A stretch of DNA of 6,100 bases from Marinobacterium sp. xm-d-530. GTDB taxonomy: Bacteria; Pseudomonadota; Gammaproteobacteria; Pseudomonadales; Balneatricaceae. Made by a program: the position numbers and the translations under genes. Positions 1-5,367 of the stretch are shown here, one piece after another. Location of the stretch: contig CATEEE010000173.1 of NCBI GenBank assembly GCA_949499045.1, positions 1-6,100 on the forward strand, given 5' to 3'. The notes beneath the pieces were generated by a model that worked only from the letters and a program-made list of their open reading frames with translations, was not told the DNA's origin and did no database searches. How positions within the stretch are numbered: the first letter of the stretch is position 1; every line of letters starts with the position of its first letter.

Positions 1-269
1 ACCATGAATAACAATAATGCGATAACGGTGAGCGAAGCACTTTGAATCAAAAGACCGGCTAATCCAATGCGATTAACAATGGCTCCGATCATAAAACTAC
101 TCAGAGCATAACCAACGGTTCCGCCCGTCATAATGATTCCGAGACGATCGAGTGAAGTAGAGAACTCATCGGCCATGGAGGGCCAAGCCACACCAAGCAA
201 CGCATCTGGCAGACCTAATGAGATGAAGGCTACAAAACAAAGAATTAAAAGCAAGTGGTTAGGGTGCAT
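1..269 (-). CDS. MFS transporter, N-terminal part (3' end beyond window)
   Basis: This is the first 89 codons of a major facilitator superfamily permease, an inner-membrane secondary transporter; the rest lies left of the window. It was read directly from the minus strand. Residues 6-32 form a first membrane segment that includes GLPDALLGVAWPSM (19-32), a signature typical of one sugar/drug-type MFS group. A second helix (about 44-64) ends in a short positively charged loop with N66-R67, and a third starts near residue 70. The ATG at 269 is chosen because the frame is open upstream only to a stop at 318-320 and offers no other ATG, GTG or TTG. A weak purine-rich AAAGAGA lies about 13 bases upstream. 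It sits 60 bases downstream of the EamA gene on the same strand with no visible terminator between, so cotranscription is likely. The substrate cannot be inferred. Confidence 0.82.
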   Translation of the reverse strand, partial: MHPNHLLLILCFVAFISLGLPDALLGVAWPSMADEFSTSLDRLGIIMTGGTVGYALSSFMIGAIVNRIGLAGLLIQSASLTVIALLLFM

Positions 270-329
270 CAGAAAACTCAGAATCTCTTTTCTATTAATC
301 TGGAAACTGGTCTTAACCTATCATCCACT

Positions 330-1259
330 TTATCTGAATTCACTGAATTTAAATTTAGAGACAATGTAACTGTATCCACTGACAATGGTGATTCCAGCAA
401 CCACCAGAACTGCACCGATTATAAATCTCGTCCCTATCATTTCATCAAGCAAGCTGGCACTTAACACCACACCAATCAAAGGTGTCAAAAAGGAGAAAAC
501 ACCGAGCCTAGAGGCTAAGTATGTTTTTAGTAGCCAGAACCAGGTTAGATAACTAAAGAATGAAACAGCGACCACCTGAAAAGTAAAGCTAGCTATGACA
601 AGGGGTGTGGGGTTAAAACGTGTTTCATCCGTTAACCAAGCGAAAAACAGCAACATAACGAAACAGGCCACCAACTGATAAATTAGCGTTAAGGATGCTG
701 GCGCACGGGTTAGATTGGTCGTTCTGACAACCACTGTTGTAGCCCCCCACAATGCGCCAGCTGCTAGCGCAAGAAGATCACCGATTAACATATCAGATAG
801 CGTCCCGTCCTTTGCAACGGGTTGCCAAAAAGCAACGGCAATCCCAGAAAAGGCGAGTAACACGCCAACCCACTGTAATTTTGTCAGTCTTTCATTTGGA
901 ATGAATATCGCTAAACCAATAGCAGCAAATATTGGGGCAGTGTAAATAAGAACGATGAGGTGTGATACGTTGGTTAACTCGATCGCGATAGCCGCAAGCA
1001 AAAACTCACTGCCAAACAGAGCACCAGCCAACAGCCCCGGAACTAAAGTTGCATCCCTGTGTTGTAAGCCGCCATTATTTTTGTACAGCACAAAGAGTGC
1101 AACCAGCACAGCGCCTGCACCGCATCGTAACGAAGTTTGCAGCATAGGGGAAAAATCTAATGCCGTCGCTTTTAGTGCAACTTGTTGAAGCGCCCATATG
1201 GAACAAAGCATCACCATTAAAAGCATAGATCGAGAATCGATCGGAAGACGTTGATCCAT
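330..1259 (-). CDS. EamA/DMT-family transporter
   Basis: A 309-residue inner-membrane protein of the drug/metabolite transporter superfamily with two EamA domains (about 13-145 and 158-295), the usual length for the family. About ten hydrophobic helices are visible. Family hallmarks are the early tryptophan and lysine in SIWALQQVALK (20-30), the loop before helix 5 followed by LQWVGVLLAFSGIAVAF, and the second-repeat segment FSFLTPLIGVVLSASLL followed by an acidic residue and GAVLVVAGI. Members export amino acids, metabolites or drugs; the substrate is not predictable here. The ATG is preceded by AGGGAGT at a good spacing, and that ribosome binding site overlaps the stop codon of the upstream TSUP gene (11 bp between genes), which suggests coupled translation. 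The C-terminal tail SKFKFSEFR is polar and probably cytoplasmic. Confidence 0.9.
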   Translation of the reverse strand: MDQRLPIDSRSMLLMVMLCSIWALQQVALKATALDFSPMLQTSLRCGAGAVLVALFVLYKNNGGLQHRDATLVPGLLAGALFGSEFLLAAIAIELTNVSHLIVLIYTAPIFAAIGLAIFIPNERLTKLQWVGVLLAFSGIAVAFWQPVAKDGTLSDMLIGDLLALAAGALWGATTVVVRTTNLTRAPASLTLIYQLVACFVMLLFFAWLTDETRFNPTPLVIASFTFQVVAVSFFSYLTWFWLLKTYLASRLGVFSFLTPLIGVVLSASLLDEMIGTRFIIGAVLVVAGITIVSGYSYIVSKFKFSEFR

Positions 1260-1266
1260 TTTAAAA

Positions 1267-1273
1267 ACTCCCT
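1267..1273 (-). promoter_or_regulatory. Ribosome binding site of the EamA gene, overlapping the TSUP stop
   Basis: On the minus strand the sequence TAGGGAGT carries the TAG stop of the TSUP permease (1272-1274) and the Shine-Dalgarno core AGGGAG seven bases before the EamA ATG. The terminating ribosome therefore sits on the next gene's binding site, which supports an operon with coupled translation. The overlap is read directly; the coupling is inferred. Confidence 0.7.
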
Positions 1274-2027
1274 AAAAAGCCGAACTTATTACGCCATGAA
1301 TTAACTTAATTGAGACCAGCAGCAACCCGACTTCTACCAAGCCAAAGAACCATCGATCCTTCAAAATCTTAGTCAGCTTAGCCCCCATAAAGGTCCCCAA
1401 CAACGCACTAGGCACCATCCAAAGAGTCAGTGTTAAATCCTCTGCTGAGTAACCACGAAGTGCTAAATAGGGTGGCAACTTAGAGAGATTAATGACAGCA
1501 AAAAAGAGCGTCGCCGTCCCAGCAAACACGAGTTTCTCTAATTTTTGGGGCAGCACATAGACTTGAAACGGCGGGCCACCCGTGTGGGAGATAAACGAAG
1601 TAAAACCGGCAATAGTGCCCCAGATCCAACCCCCTATTTTGGTTGGTTTTTTGGCCTCTTTGACTTGGCGCTTACCAAACCAAGTGTAGGTCACAAACGA
1701 GAGGCCCATAATACCGATCAGCAGTGCTACAAACTGATCGGAGACGATTGAGGCTGTAGCCCAACCAATAAAGACACCCAACAAACCTGCAGGAATCAGG
1801 TTTTTCAGATTGATCATTGAGAAGTGTTTACGGTAGAGCCAAACAGCCACCATGTCACTGATGATGTAGATAGGCAGTAGTAGGATGGCACCGGTCATGG
1901 GTGACATCACTAGGGAAAGAATCGGCACCGATAACATGGCAATAATGGGCATTCCCCCTTTTGAGAGACCCACAAACCAAGCTGCAATCAGCGCAATGAC
2001 GAAGGCTGTACTGCCGAAATCAATCAA
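1272..2027 (-). CDS. TSUP family permease (TauE/SafE-type sulfite/sulfonate exporter family)
   Basis: A 251-residue polytopic inner-membrane protein of the TauE/SafE (TSUP) family, whose studied members move sulfite, sulfoacetate, sulfur oxyanions or other organic anions. The two-repeat signature is present: GLSKGG (20-25) in the first half and FISHTGGPPFQVYVLP (about 145-160) in the second, followed by a KLP motif (193-195 region) and a terminal helix pair. A basic cytoplasmic loop (GKRQVKEAKKPTK, 118-130) separates the halves. The start is a TTG: no ATG lies between it and the in-frame stop at 2040-2042, and AAAGG is placed nine bases upstream. It is the first gene of a probable three-transporter operon (TSUP, EamA, MFS) and is divergent from aroQ. 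The substrate is unknown, since no sulfur-metabolism gene is nearby. Confidence 0.88.
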   Translation of the reverse strand: MIDFGSTAFVIALIAAWFVGLSKGGMPIIAMLSVPILSLVMSPMTGAILLLPIYIISDMVAVWLYRKHFSMINLKNLIPAGLLGVFIGWATASIVSDQFVALLIGIMGLSFVTYTWFGKRQVKEAKKPTKIGGWIWGTIAGFTSFISHTGGPPFQVYVLPQKLEKLVFAGTATLFFAVINLSKLPPYLALRGYSAEDLTLTLWMVPSALLGTFMGAKLTKILKDRWFFGLVEVGLLLVSIKLIHGVISSAF

Positions 2028-2099
2028 TCTAAGAAACCTTTACAGAGTAAAAAGTGCTCAAGAGTATACGGCTCTTTTTCAATCTATGTACAAAAGATG

Positions 2100-2127
2100 T
2101 TGCACTCATGCGGCAGGATCTTAGACT
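2100..2127 (+). promoter_or_regulatory. Weak candidate promoter for aroQ
   Basis: In the 146-bp divergent region between the TSUP permease and aroQ, TTGCAC (2100-2105) and TAGACT (2122-2127) are spaced by 16 bases, matching a sigma-70 layout with 3/6 and 4/6 consensus bases. aroQ must have a promoter here because the upstream gene is on the other strand, but this particular pair is a weak match. For the opposite direction a TATACT (minus strand, 2063-2068) is a possible -10 with no good -35 partner. Confidence 0.25.
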
Positions 2128-2138
2128 AGGCGTAGATG

Positions 2139-2152
2139 ACCAGATTTCTGGT
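2139..2152. repeat. 14-bp palindrome in the aroQ leader
   Basis: ACCAGATTTCTGGT has perfect 6-base arms separated by TT. It lies between the candidate -10 element and the aroQ Shine-Dalgarno sequence. The symmetry is read directly; use as an operator is only a possibility, because a palindrome of this size can occur by chance. Confidence 0.35.
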
Positions 2153-2173
2153 AATGCATTTAAGGAAAGAAAC

Positions 2174-2623
2174 ATGGCAAAAATACTTCTGCTTCACGGC
2201 ATCAACCACGCAATGTTCGGCAAACGCGACCCGAAACATTACGGCACTTTTACGCTGCAAGATATCGAATCGGCTGCTGCTGAGTGGGCTGCGGAGCAGG
2301 AGTGTGAGCTTGAGTGCTACCAGACAGATATCGAAGGTGAACTGGCCCGTAAAATTCATCAAGCCTTTTTAGAGGATGTTGATGCGATCGTTATCAATGC
2401 AGGTGCCTGGACTCATTACAGCTACGGTCTGACCGATGCGTTGGCGATATTCAAAGACAAAGGGCCTATCGTTGAGGTCCACATGTCGAACGTTCATGCG
2501 CGTGAAGAGTTCCGTCATAAGTCGGTCTTCTCGCACGTTGTCATTGGTCAGATTTCAGGCTTTGGTCTAACCAGTTACAAGTTGGGCATTACCGCAGCAG
2601 CGGATGCGCTAAAAGGAGCCTGA
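2174..2623 (+). CDS. aroQ: Type II 3-dehydroquinate dehydratase
   Basis: A 149-residue cytoplasmic enzyme, the normal length for type II dehydroquinase, which removes water from 3-dehydroquinate to give 3-dehydroshikimate (third step of the shikimate pathway, also used in quinate breakdown). Visible family residues are N11, R18 and catalytic Y23 in GKRDPKHYG, EGEL (54-57), N75 and H81 in NAGAWTHYS, E101-V-H103 and S105-N106, and HAREEFRHKS (108-117) containing R114. The N-terminal loop departs from the usual NGPNLNLLG: here it reads HGINHAMFG, although the asparagine that supports catalysis is kept. The start at 2174 is preferred to an in-frame ATG 40 codons upstream because TAAGGAAAG lies just before it and homology begins at MAKILLL. 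The stop is 4 bases before the zinc-ribbon gene, so the two are probably cotranscribed. Activity is likely, though a divergent paralogue with another role cannot be excluded. Confidence 0.92.
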   Translation: MAKILLLHGINHAMFGKRDPKHYGTFTLQDIESAAAEWAAEQECELECYQTDIEGELARKIHQAFLEDVDAIVINAGAWTHYSYGLTDALAIFKDKGPIVEVHMSNVHAREEFRHKSVFSHVVIGQISGFGLTSYKLGITAAADALKGA

Positions 2624-2627
2624 TTGC

Positions 2628-2918
2628 ATGAAAGGTTGGTGCCCGGTTTGTGAAACACGACGTCCTATCCAACGTGAAGAGGGAATGGGTACTGACTACA
2701 TTTGTACTTGGTGTAAAACTAAACTATCTCTCAGTGGCAAGAACCAGATTCTTATATTGCCCTTCTTCTTAGCCGTTCTTTGGTTAATTATTACCACGGT
2801 TTTTACTGAGAGGGAGGCCTTTAGTGCCATTGAGATTGCCGCTCTACTGTTATCAATCCCGCCTTTTGCTCTGTACGCTTTGCGCTACATCACCTTTGAT
2901 AAAATTAAAGACCAGTAG
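2628..2918 (+). CDS. Small zinc-ribbon membrane protein, function unknown
   Basis: A 96-residue protein that I cannot assign to a named family. The N-terminus carries a rubredoxin-like zinc ribbon with CPVC (5-8) and CTWC (26-29), spaced by 17 residues, which could bind one zinc ion. Two hydrophobic stretches follow (about 41-59 and 67-86), so it is probably anchored in the inner membrane by a hairpin, with both the ribbon and the short basic C-terminus (DKIKDQ) on the cytoplasmic side. The ATG follows the aroQ stop by 4 bases and its Shine-Dalgarno AAGGAG lies inside the last codons of aroQ, so translation is probably coupled. Its 3' end overlaps that of the convergent alkyltransferase gene by 14 bases. 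Nothing ties it functionally to AroQ beyond position. Confidence 0.8.
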   Translation: MKGWCPVCETRRPIQREEGMGTDYICTWCKTKLSLSGKNQILILPFFLAVLWLIITTVFTEREAFSAIEIAALLLSIPPFALYALRYITFDKIKDQ

Positions 2919-3459
2919 TCTCTACAGATAGCATTTTAGCCTTTAGAGACAACCCCCAGCGGTAACCCCCCAATGTGCCATCACCCCTAATAGCACGATG
3001 GCATGGCACCCAGTAAGCCAGGTTATTTGCACCCAGTGCAGAGCCAACCGCCCGAACCGCTTTGGGGTTGTTAACAGATAAAGCAATTTGCGAGTAGCTC
3101 ACTGTCACGCCCTTTGGTACCTGGCAAATGGCTTGCCAAACCTGTATTTGGAACTCTGTACCCATGACCCATAATGAAGGGGAAGATTGATGGCAGAGAT
3201 TTTTATACAACTTGCCCGCACTCTCATGAGCAGTGTGCCAGTTTGCATTGGCAAATCGTTTGGTTAAATCATCCCAACCACTGACCACATCCGCTTCATA
3301 AAACCCCATGAAAAGAAGACGATCCTGTAACCAGGCAGATCGAGCCACACCAAACTCGGTTTCAATCTCACCCGTCAATATATCGAGCTGAGAACCTTGA
3401 TTTTGTAAATGAGCTCTCGGTAGTGCTATTAATTCCAAATGACTCATGACTGACCCCAT
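2905..3459 (-). CDS. ogt: Methylated-DNA--protein-cysteine S-methyltransferase (O6-alkylguanine repair)
   Basis: A suicide DNA-repair protein that transfers the alkyl group of O6-methylguanine to its own cysteine. The active site is PCHR with C153, within WVPCHRAIRGDGTLGGYRWG (150-169). Before it come the DNA-binding helix with the arginine finger in NPKAVRAVGSALGANN (131-146) and the FQIQVWQAICQVPKGVTVSYSQIA segment (103-126). Residues 1-95 form a poorly conserved N-terminal domain. The C-terminal domain resembles that of Ada (YRWG rather than the Ogt-type ending), but the Ada phosphotriester-repair and AraC-like parts are absent, so the symbol ogt is a functional label. The start is uncertain: the ATG at 3459 has no clear ribosome site, whereas an internal ATG at 3447 (residue 5) follows GGGG at 6 bases. 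The gene is convergent with the zinc-ribbon gene and divergent from the 61-codon gene. Confidence 0.9.
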   Translation of the reverse strand: MGSVMSHLELIALPRAHLQNQGSQLDILTGEIETEFGVARSAWLQDRLLFMGFYEADVVSGWDDLTKRFANANWHTAHESAGKLYKNLCHQSSPSLWVMGTEFQIQVWQAICQVPKGVTVSYSQIALSVNNPKAVRAVGSALGANNLAYWVPCHRAIRGDGTLGGYRWGLSLKAKMLSVETTGL

Positions 3460-3573
3460 GAATGATCAACGACTCGATATTTTTATTTATTAATGCAAAC
3501 GTCACCAAACTGTCATGTTTAAGGCGTTTAATCTCGCTACTGAATCAATAAACGATAAAAAGGTAGCTGCATA

Positions 3574-3759
3574 ATGAATCATAGTGATGCACTAGTAAGA
3601 ATGCACCATCGTGGCTTTAAAGTTTCTGAGCTTAAAAACCAACCTAATATTGACCGCACCGATCTTGATGCGGCGTTGAAAAAGATCGAGCGCGAGTATG
3701 AAACCTCTAAAAGAAGCCTAGCTCAACATTCACAAGCTAGCTTTGCGATGCGACTTTAG
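3574..3759 (+). CDS. Small conserved-looking protein of unknown function
   Basis: A 61-residue protein that I do not recognise. The ATG has AAAAAGG ten bases upstream, and the reading frame looks real in length and in amino-acid balance. There is no signal peptide, membrane helix or cysteine. The N-terminal third contains two histidines and basic residues (MHHRGFKVSELK, 10-21), and residues 29-52 are charged and probably helical (DLDAALKKIEREYETSK), so it may be a cytoplasmic helical adaptor or DNA/RNA-associated protein. It stands alone: the alkyltransferase is divergent 114 bases upstream, and the cytochrome gene starts 145 bases downstream with its own likely promoter. No terminator is visible behind it. 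Homologues in related genomes would decide whether it is a true gene. Confidence 0.6.
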   Translation: MNHSDALVRMHHRGFKVSELKNQPNIDRTDLDAALKKIEREYETSKRSLAQHSQASFAMRL

Positions 3760-3799
3760 ACGCTAATTGCTCCAATAGCACCTCATCTTCGTAGATTAA

Positions 3800-3828
3800 T
3801 TGGACTTGCACGAACCTTTGGTTATAAA
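3800..3828 (+). promoter_or_regulatory. Candidate promoter for the cytochrome c5 gene
   Basis: TTGGAC (3800-3805) and TATAAA (3823-3828) are separated by exactly 17 bases, as in a sigma-70 promoter. The -10 is a 5/6 match but the -35 only 3/6. The predicted start would leave a leader of about 70 bases before the cytochrome ATG. Position and spacing are read directly; activity is inferred. Confidence 0.4.
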
Positions 3829-3904
3829 CTTATTCGATCGGGCGCTCTGCGGTAAATTTAGTTCCATAAGAGCAAACGAAAGATCATGAATTGAGGTGGA
3901 TATA

Positions 3905-4210
3905 ATGAAAAAGACTCTACTTGGCCTAACCGCCGCTGCTCTTATGGTTCCAGCAACTGCAATGGCTGAGCGCGATGGCGCAACTGTATACAACACATAC
4001 TGTCTAGCGTGTCACATGGTTGGCGTTGCGGGCGCTCCTAAAATGGGTGACGCTGCAGCTTGGGCTCCACGTGCCGCTAAAGGTATCGATGCGCTTCTAG
4101 CAACTGCTAAGACTGGTATCAACGCAATGCCTCCAATGGGTACTTGCATGGATTGTTCTGATGCTGAACTTCAGGGCGCTATCCAACACATGCTAGACGC
4201 TTCTAAATAA
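3905..4210 (+). CDS. Cytochrome c5 family protein, periplasmic
   Basis: A 101-residue precursor of a small electron-carrying c-type cytochrome. Residues 1-21 form a Sec signal peptide (MKK, a hydrophobic core, then cleavage after ATAMA), leaving an 80-residue periplasmic protein. One heme attaches at CLACH (33-37), with H37 as the proximal ligand. M75 in NAMPP is the expected distal ligand, and the C81/C84 pair in TCMDCSD is the disulfide typical of cytochrome c5. The usual lysine after MPP is methionine here (M78). The ATG at 3905 is preferred over an in-frame GTG at 3896 because that GTG is part of the Shine-Dalgarno GAGGTG and the signal peptide starts with MKK. The coding region looks strongly codon-biased, with many GCT and CTA codons, which would fit high expression. 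It is monocistronic, with an intrinsic terminator right behind it. Partner oxidase unknown. Confidence 0.93.
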   Translation: MKKTLLGLTAAALMVPATAMAERDGATVYNTYCLACHMVGVAGAPKMGDAAAWAPRAAKGIDALLATAKTGINAMPPMGTCMDCSDAELQGAIQHMLDASK

Positions 4211-4220
4211 GTTTTAGAAG
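4200..4220 (+). repeat. Inverted repeat spanning the cytochrome stop codon
   Basis: CTTCTAAA (4200-4207) and TTTAGAAG (4213-4220) are perfect 8-base complementary arms with a 5-base loop, TAAGT, that contains the stop codon TAA. The stem is A/T-rich. It lies 11 bases upstream of the terminator hairpin and could be an additional mRNA 3'-end structure. Confidence 0.6.
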
Positions 4221-4231
4221 TTTCTACAGAC

Positions 4232-4259
4232 AACCGGCCTAGTGCCGGTTTTTTGTTTT
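4232..4259 (+). terminator. Intrinsic terminator of the cytochrome c5 gene
   Basis: A GC-rich hairpin (AACCGGC, loop CTAGT, GCCGGTT) is followed directly by TTTTGTTTT. It lies 21 bases after the cytochrome stop, giving a monocistronic transcript and separating it from the following permease. Confidence 0.92.
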
Positions 4260-4265
4260 CTGGCA

Positions 4266-4271
4266 TACAAT
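4266..4271 (+). promoter_or_regulatory. Possible -10 element for the second TSUP gene
   Basis: TACAAT is a 5/6 match to the -10 consensus and lies between the terminator and the permease, where a promoter is needed. The expected -35 position falls inside the terminator hairpin and is a poor match, so this call is weak. Confidence 0.22.
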
Positions 4272-4301
4272 AGCCGCTCTTATTAACTATCGGAGCACCC
4301 T

Positions 4302-5078
4302 TTGTCTGATCTCCTCTGGTGGCAATACCTTCTCATTGCACTCATCTTTGTCTGGAGCGGGTTTGTTCGAACTGGCCTTGGCTTTGGCGGGGCTGTACTT
4401 GCGCTGCCGTTTTTACTGTTAATCGTTGATGATCCCCTCATCTTTCTGCCGATCATTGCCGTGCACCTGCTCATCTTTTCAGGCGCCATTACGCTGGGCA
4501 ATCATTTCAAAGCAAAACGTTTGGGTACCAGTGGGCTGAAAGAGAATGTTGATTGGCCTTATCTAAAGAAAACCTTGAAGGTGATGATTATCCCAAAACT
4601 CATTGGGGTATTTGGTCTTTTAACACTGCCCAACGAAATCATGTCTGGACTGATCTTTGTCATCGTCATCGTCTATTCGATTGGGTATATCCTCAATAAA
4701 CCCTTTAAAAGTAATTCCGCTTGGATCGACAACCTCTTTTTGATGCTGGGAGGCTATGTCAGTGGCACCTCTCTGATTGCAGCGCCATTGGTGATGGCCG
4801 TTTACGCCAGTCATGTAGCCAAAGAACAACTGCGCGATACCCTATTTGTACTCTGGTTTATTCTGGTTGTTATCAAGATGGGATCGTTCTTTGTCGTTGG
4901 GGTGGACCTACAGTTGATTCACCACCTCTGGCTACTGCCCTGCGCCTTTATTGGCCACCTTTTAGGTCAGCGCCTTCACCGCTATCTGGTCAAGACTGAT
5001 TCAGCGCGCTTTTTCAAAATCATCGGCACGGTTCTGATCATCACCAGCACCATCGGTATTGCACGGACGTTTGGTTAA
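4302..5078 (+). CDS. TSUP family permease (second, divergent TauE/SafE-type protein)
   Basis: A 258-residue inner-membrane protein with seven or more hydrophobic segments. The first half carries GFVRTGLGFGGAVLALP (20-36), the TSUP glycine motif, and the second half repeats it as GGYVSGTSLIAAPLVMAVYA (150-169). A polar stretch with many lysines (about 68-92) interrupts the first repeat. It is only distantly similar to the TSUP protein at 1272-2027, which has GLSKGG and HTGGPP, so the two belong to different subgroups and are unlikely to be recent duplicates. The start is TTG, with CGGAG six bases before it; no closer ATG fits. The family exports sulfite, sulfonates or other anions, but the substrate here is open. 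It stands between a terminator and xseB, 46 bases away, and readthrough into xseB is possible since no terminator intervenes. Confidence 0.85.
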   Translation: MSDLLWWQYLLIALIFVWSGFVRTGLGFGGAVLALPFLLLIVDDPLIFLPIIAVHLLIFSGAITLGNHFKAKRLGTSGLKENVDWPYLKKTLKVMIIPKLIGVFGLLTLPNEIMSGLIFVIVIVYSIGYILNKPFKSNSAWIDNLFLMLGGYVSGTSLIAAPLVMAVYASHVAKEQLRDTLFVLWFILVVIKMGSFFVVGVDLQLIHHLWLLPCAFIGHLLGQRLHRYLVKTDSARFFKIIGTVLIITSTIGIARTFG

Positions 5079-5086
5079 GGAGAGGG

Positions 5087-5092
5087 TATACT
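5087..5092 (+). promoter_or_regulatory. Possible -10 element upstream of xseB
   Basis: TATACT (5/6 consensus) lies 38 bases before the xseB ATG, just after the TSUP stop. No good -35 is present at 16-18 bases upstream, so the promoter is uncertain. The operon could equally be read from the permease promoter. Confidence 0.28.
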
Positions 5093-5124
5093 GTGCAACA
5101 GTTAGAGTTGAGGATTGAGTAACC

Positions 5125-5367
5125 ATGGCAACAAGCAAACAGACAACTGACTTCGAAGGTTCCCTAAAACGGTTAGAAGCTCTGGTTTCAGAGATGGAGA
5201 AAGGAGATCTCTCTATCGAAGAGGCGCTAAAATCCTTTGAAGAGGGGATTAGCCTGACACGTGAGTGCCAAAACATTCTGCAAACGGCCGAACAGAAAGT
5301 CGTGATGCTGACTGAGCAATCCGGCGAGCTGGTCGAACAACCCTTTAATGAGACCGACCAAGCCTAA
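5125..5367 (+). CDS. xseB: Exodeoxyribonuclease VII small subunit
   Basis: An 80-residue protein, the usual length for XseB, the small subunit that surrounds and regulates the XseA catalytic subunit of exonuclease VII, which degrades single-stranded DNA in the cytoplasm. Family features are FEGSLKRLEALVSEMEKGDLSIEEALKSFEEGI (10-42) and the second helix LTRECQNILQTAEQKVVML (44-62), which form a helical hairpin; the C-terminal 15 residues are acidic and variable. GAGGA (5110-5114) lies ten bases upstream of the ATG. xseA is not in the window, as is usual since the two genes are normally unlinked. The stop overlaps the first base of the next gene in TAATG, and the xseB-ispA pair is typical of gammaproteobacteria. 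A nine-codon reading frame with its own ribosome site ends two bases before the ATG. Confidence 0.95.
   Translation: MATSKQTTDFEGSLKRLEALVSEMEKGDLSIEEALKSFEEGISLTRECQNILQTAEQKVVMLTEQSGELVEQPFNETDQA

Noticed and set aside
133..1188. Plus-strand open frames opposite the MFS and EamA genes
   Set aside because: They are low-complexity antisense translations of clear membrane-protein genes, with no ribosome sites or family motifs.
2060..2080. AAGAG/CTCTT hairpin followed by T residues in the TSUP-aroQ intergenic region
   Set aside because: The stem has only five base pairs and no gene on the plus strand ends before it, so a terminator makes no sense there.
2054..2173. A 40-codon N-terminal extension of AroQ
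   Set aside because: The extension does not resemble any AroQ, the family starts at MAKILLL, and a good ribosome site lies directly before the ATG at 2174.
3896..3904. GTG start three codons upstream of the cytochrome ATG
   Set aside because: The GTG is part of the Shine-Dalgarno GAGGTG, and starting there would put MDI before the MKK of the signal peptide.
4721..4999. 92-codon plus-strand frame inside the second TSUP gene
   Set aside because: It is a shifted frame of a well-supported permease gene, with no ribosome site or recognisable domain.
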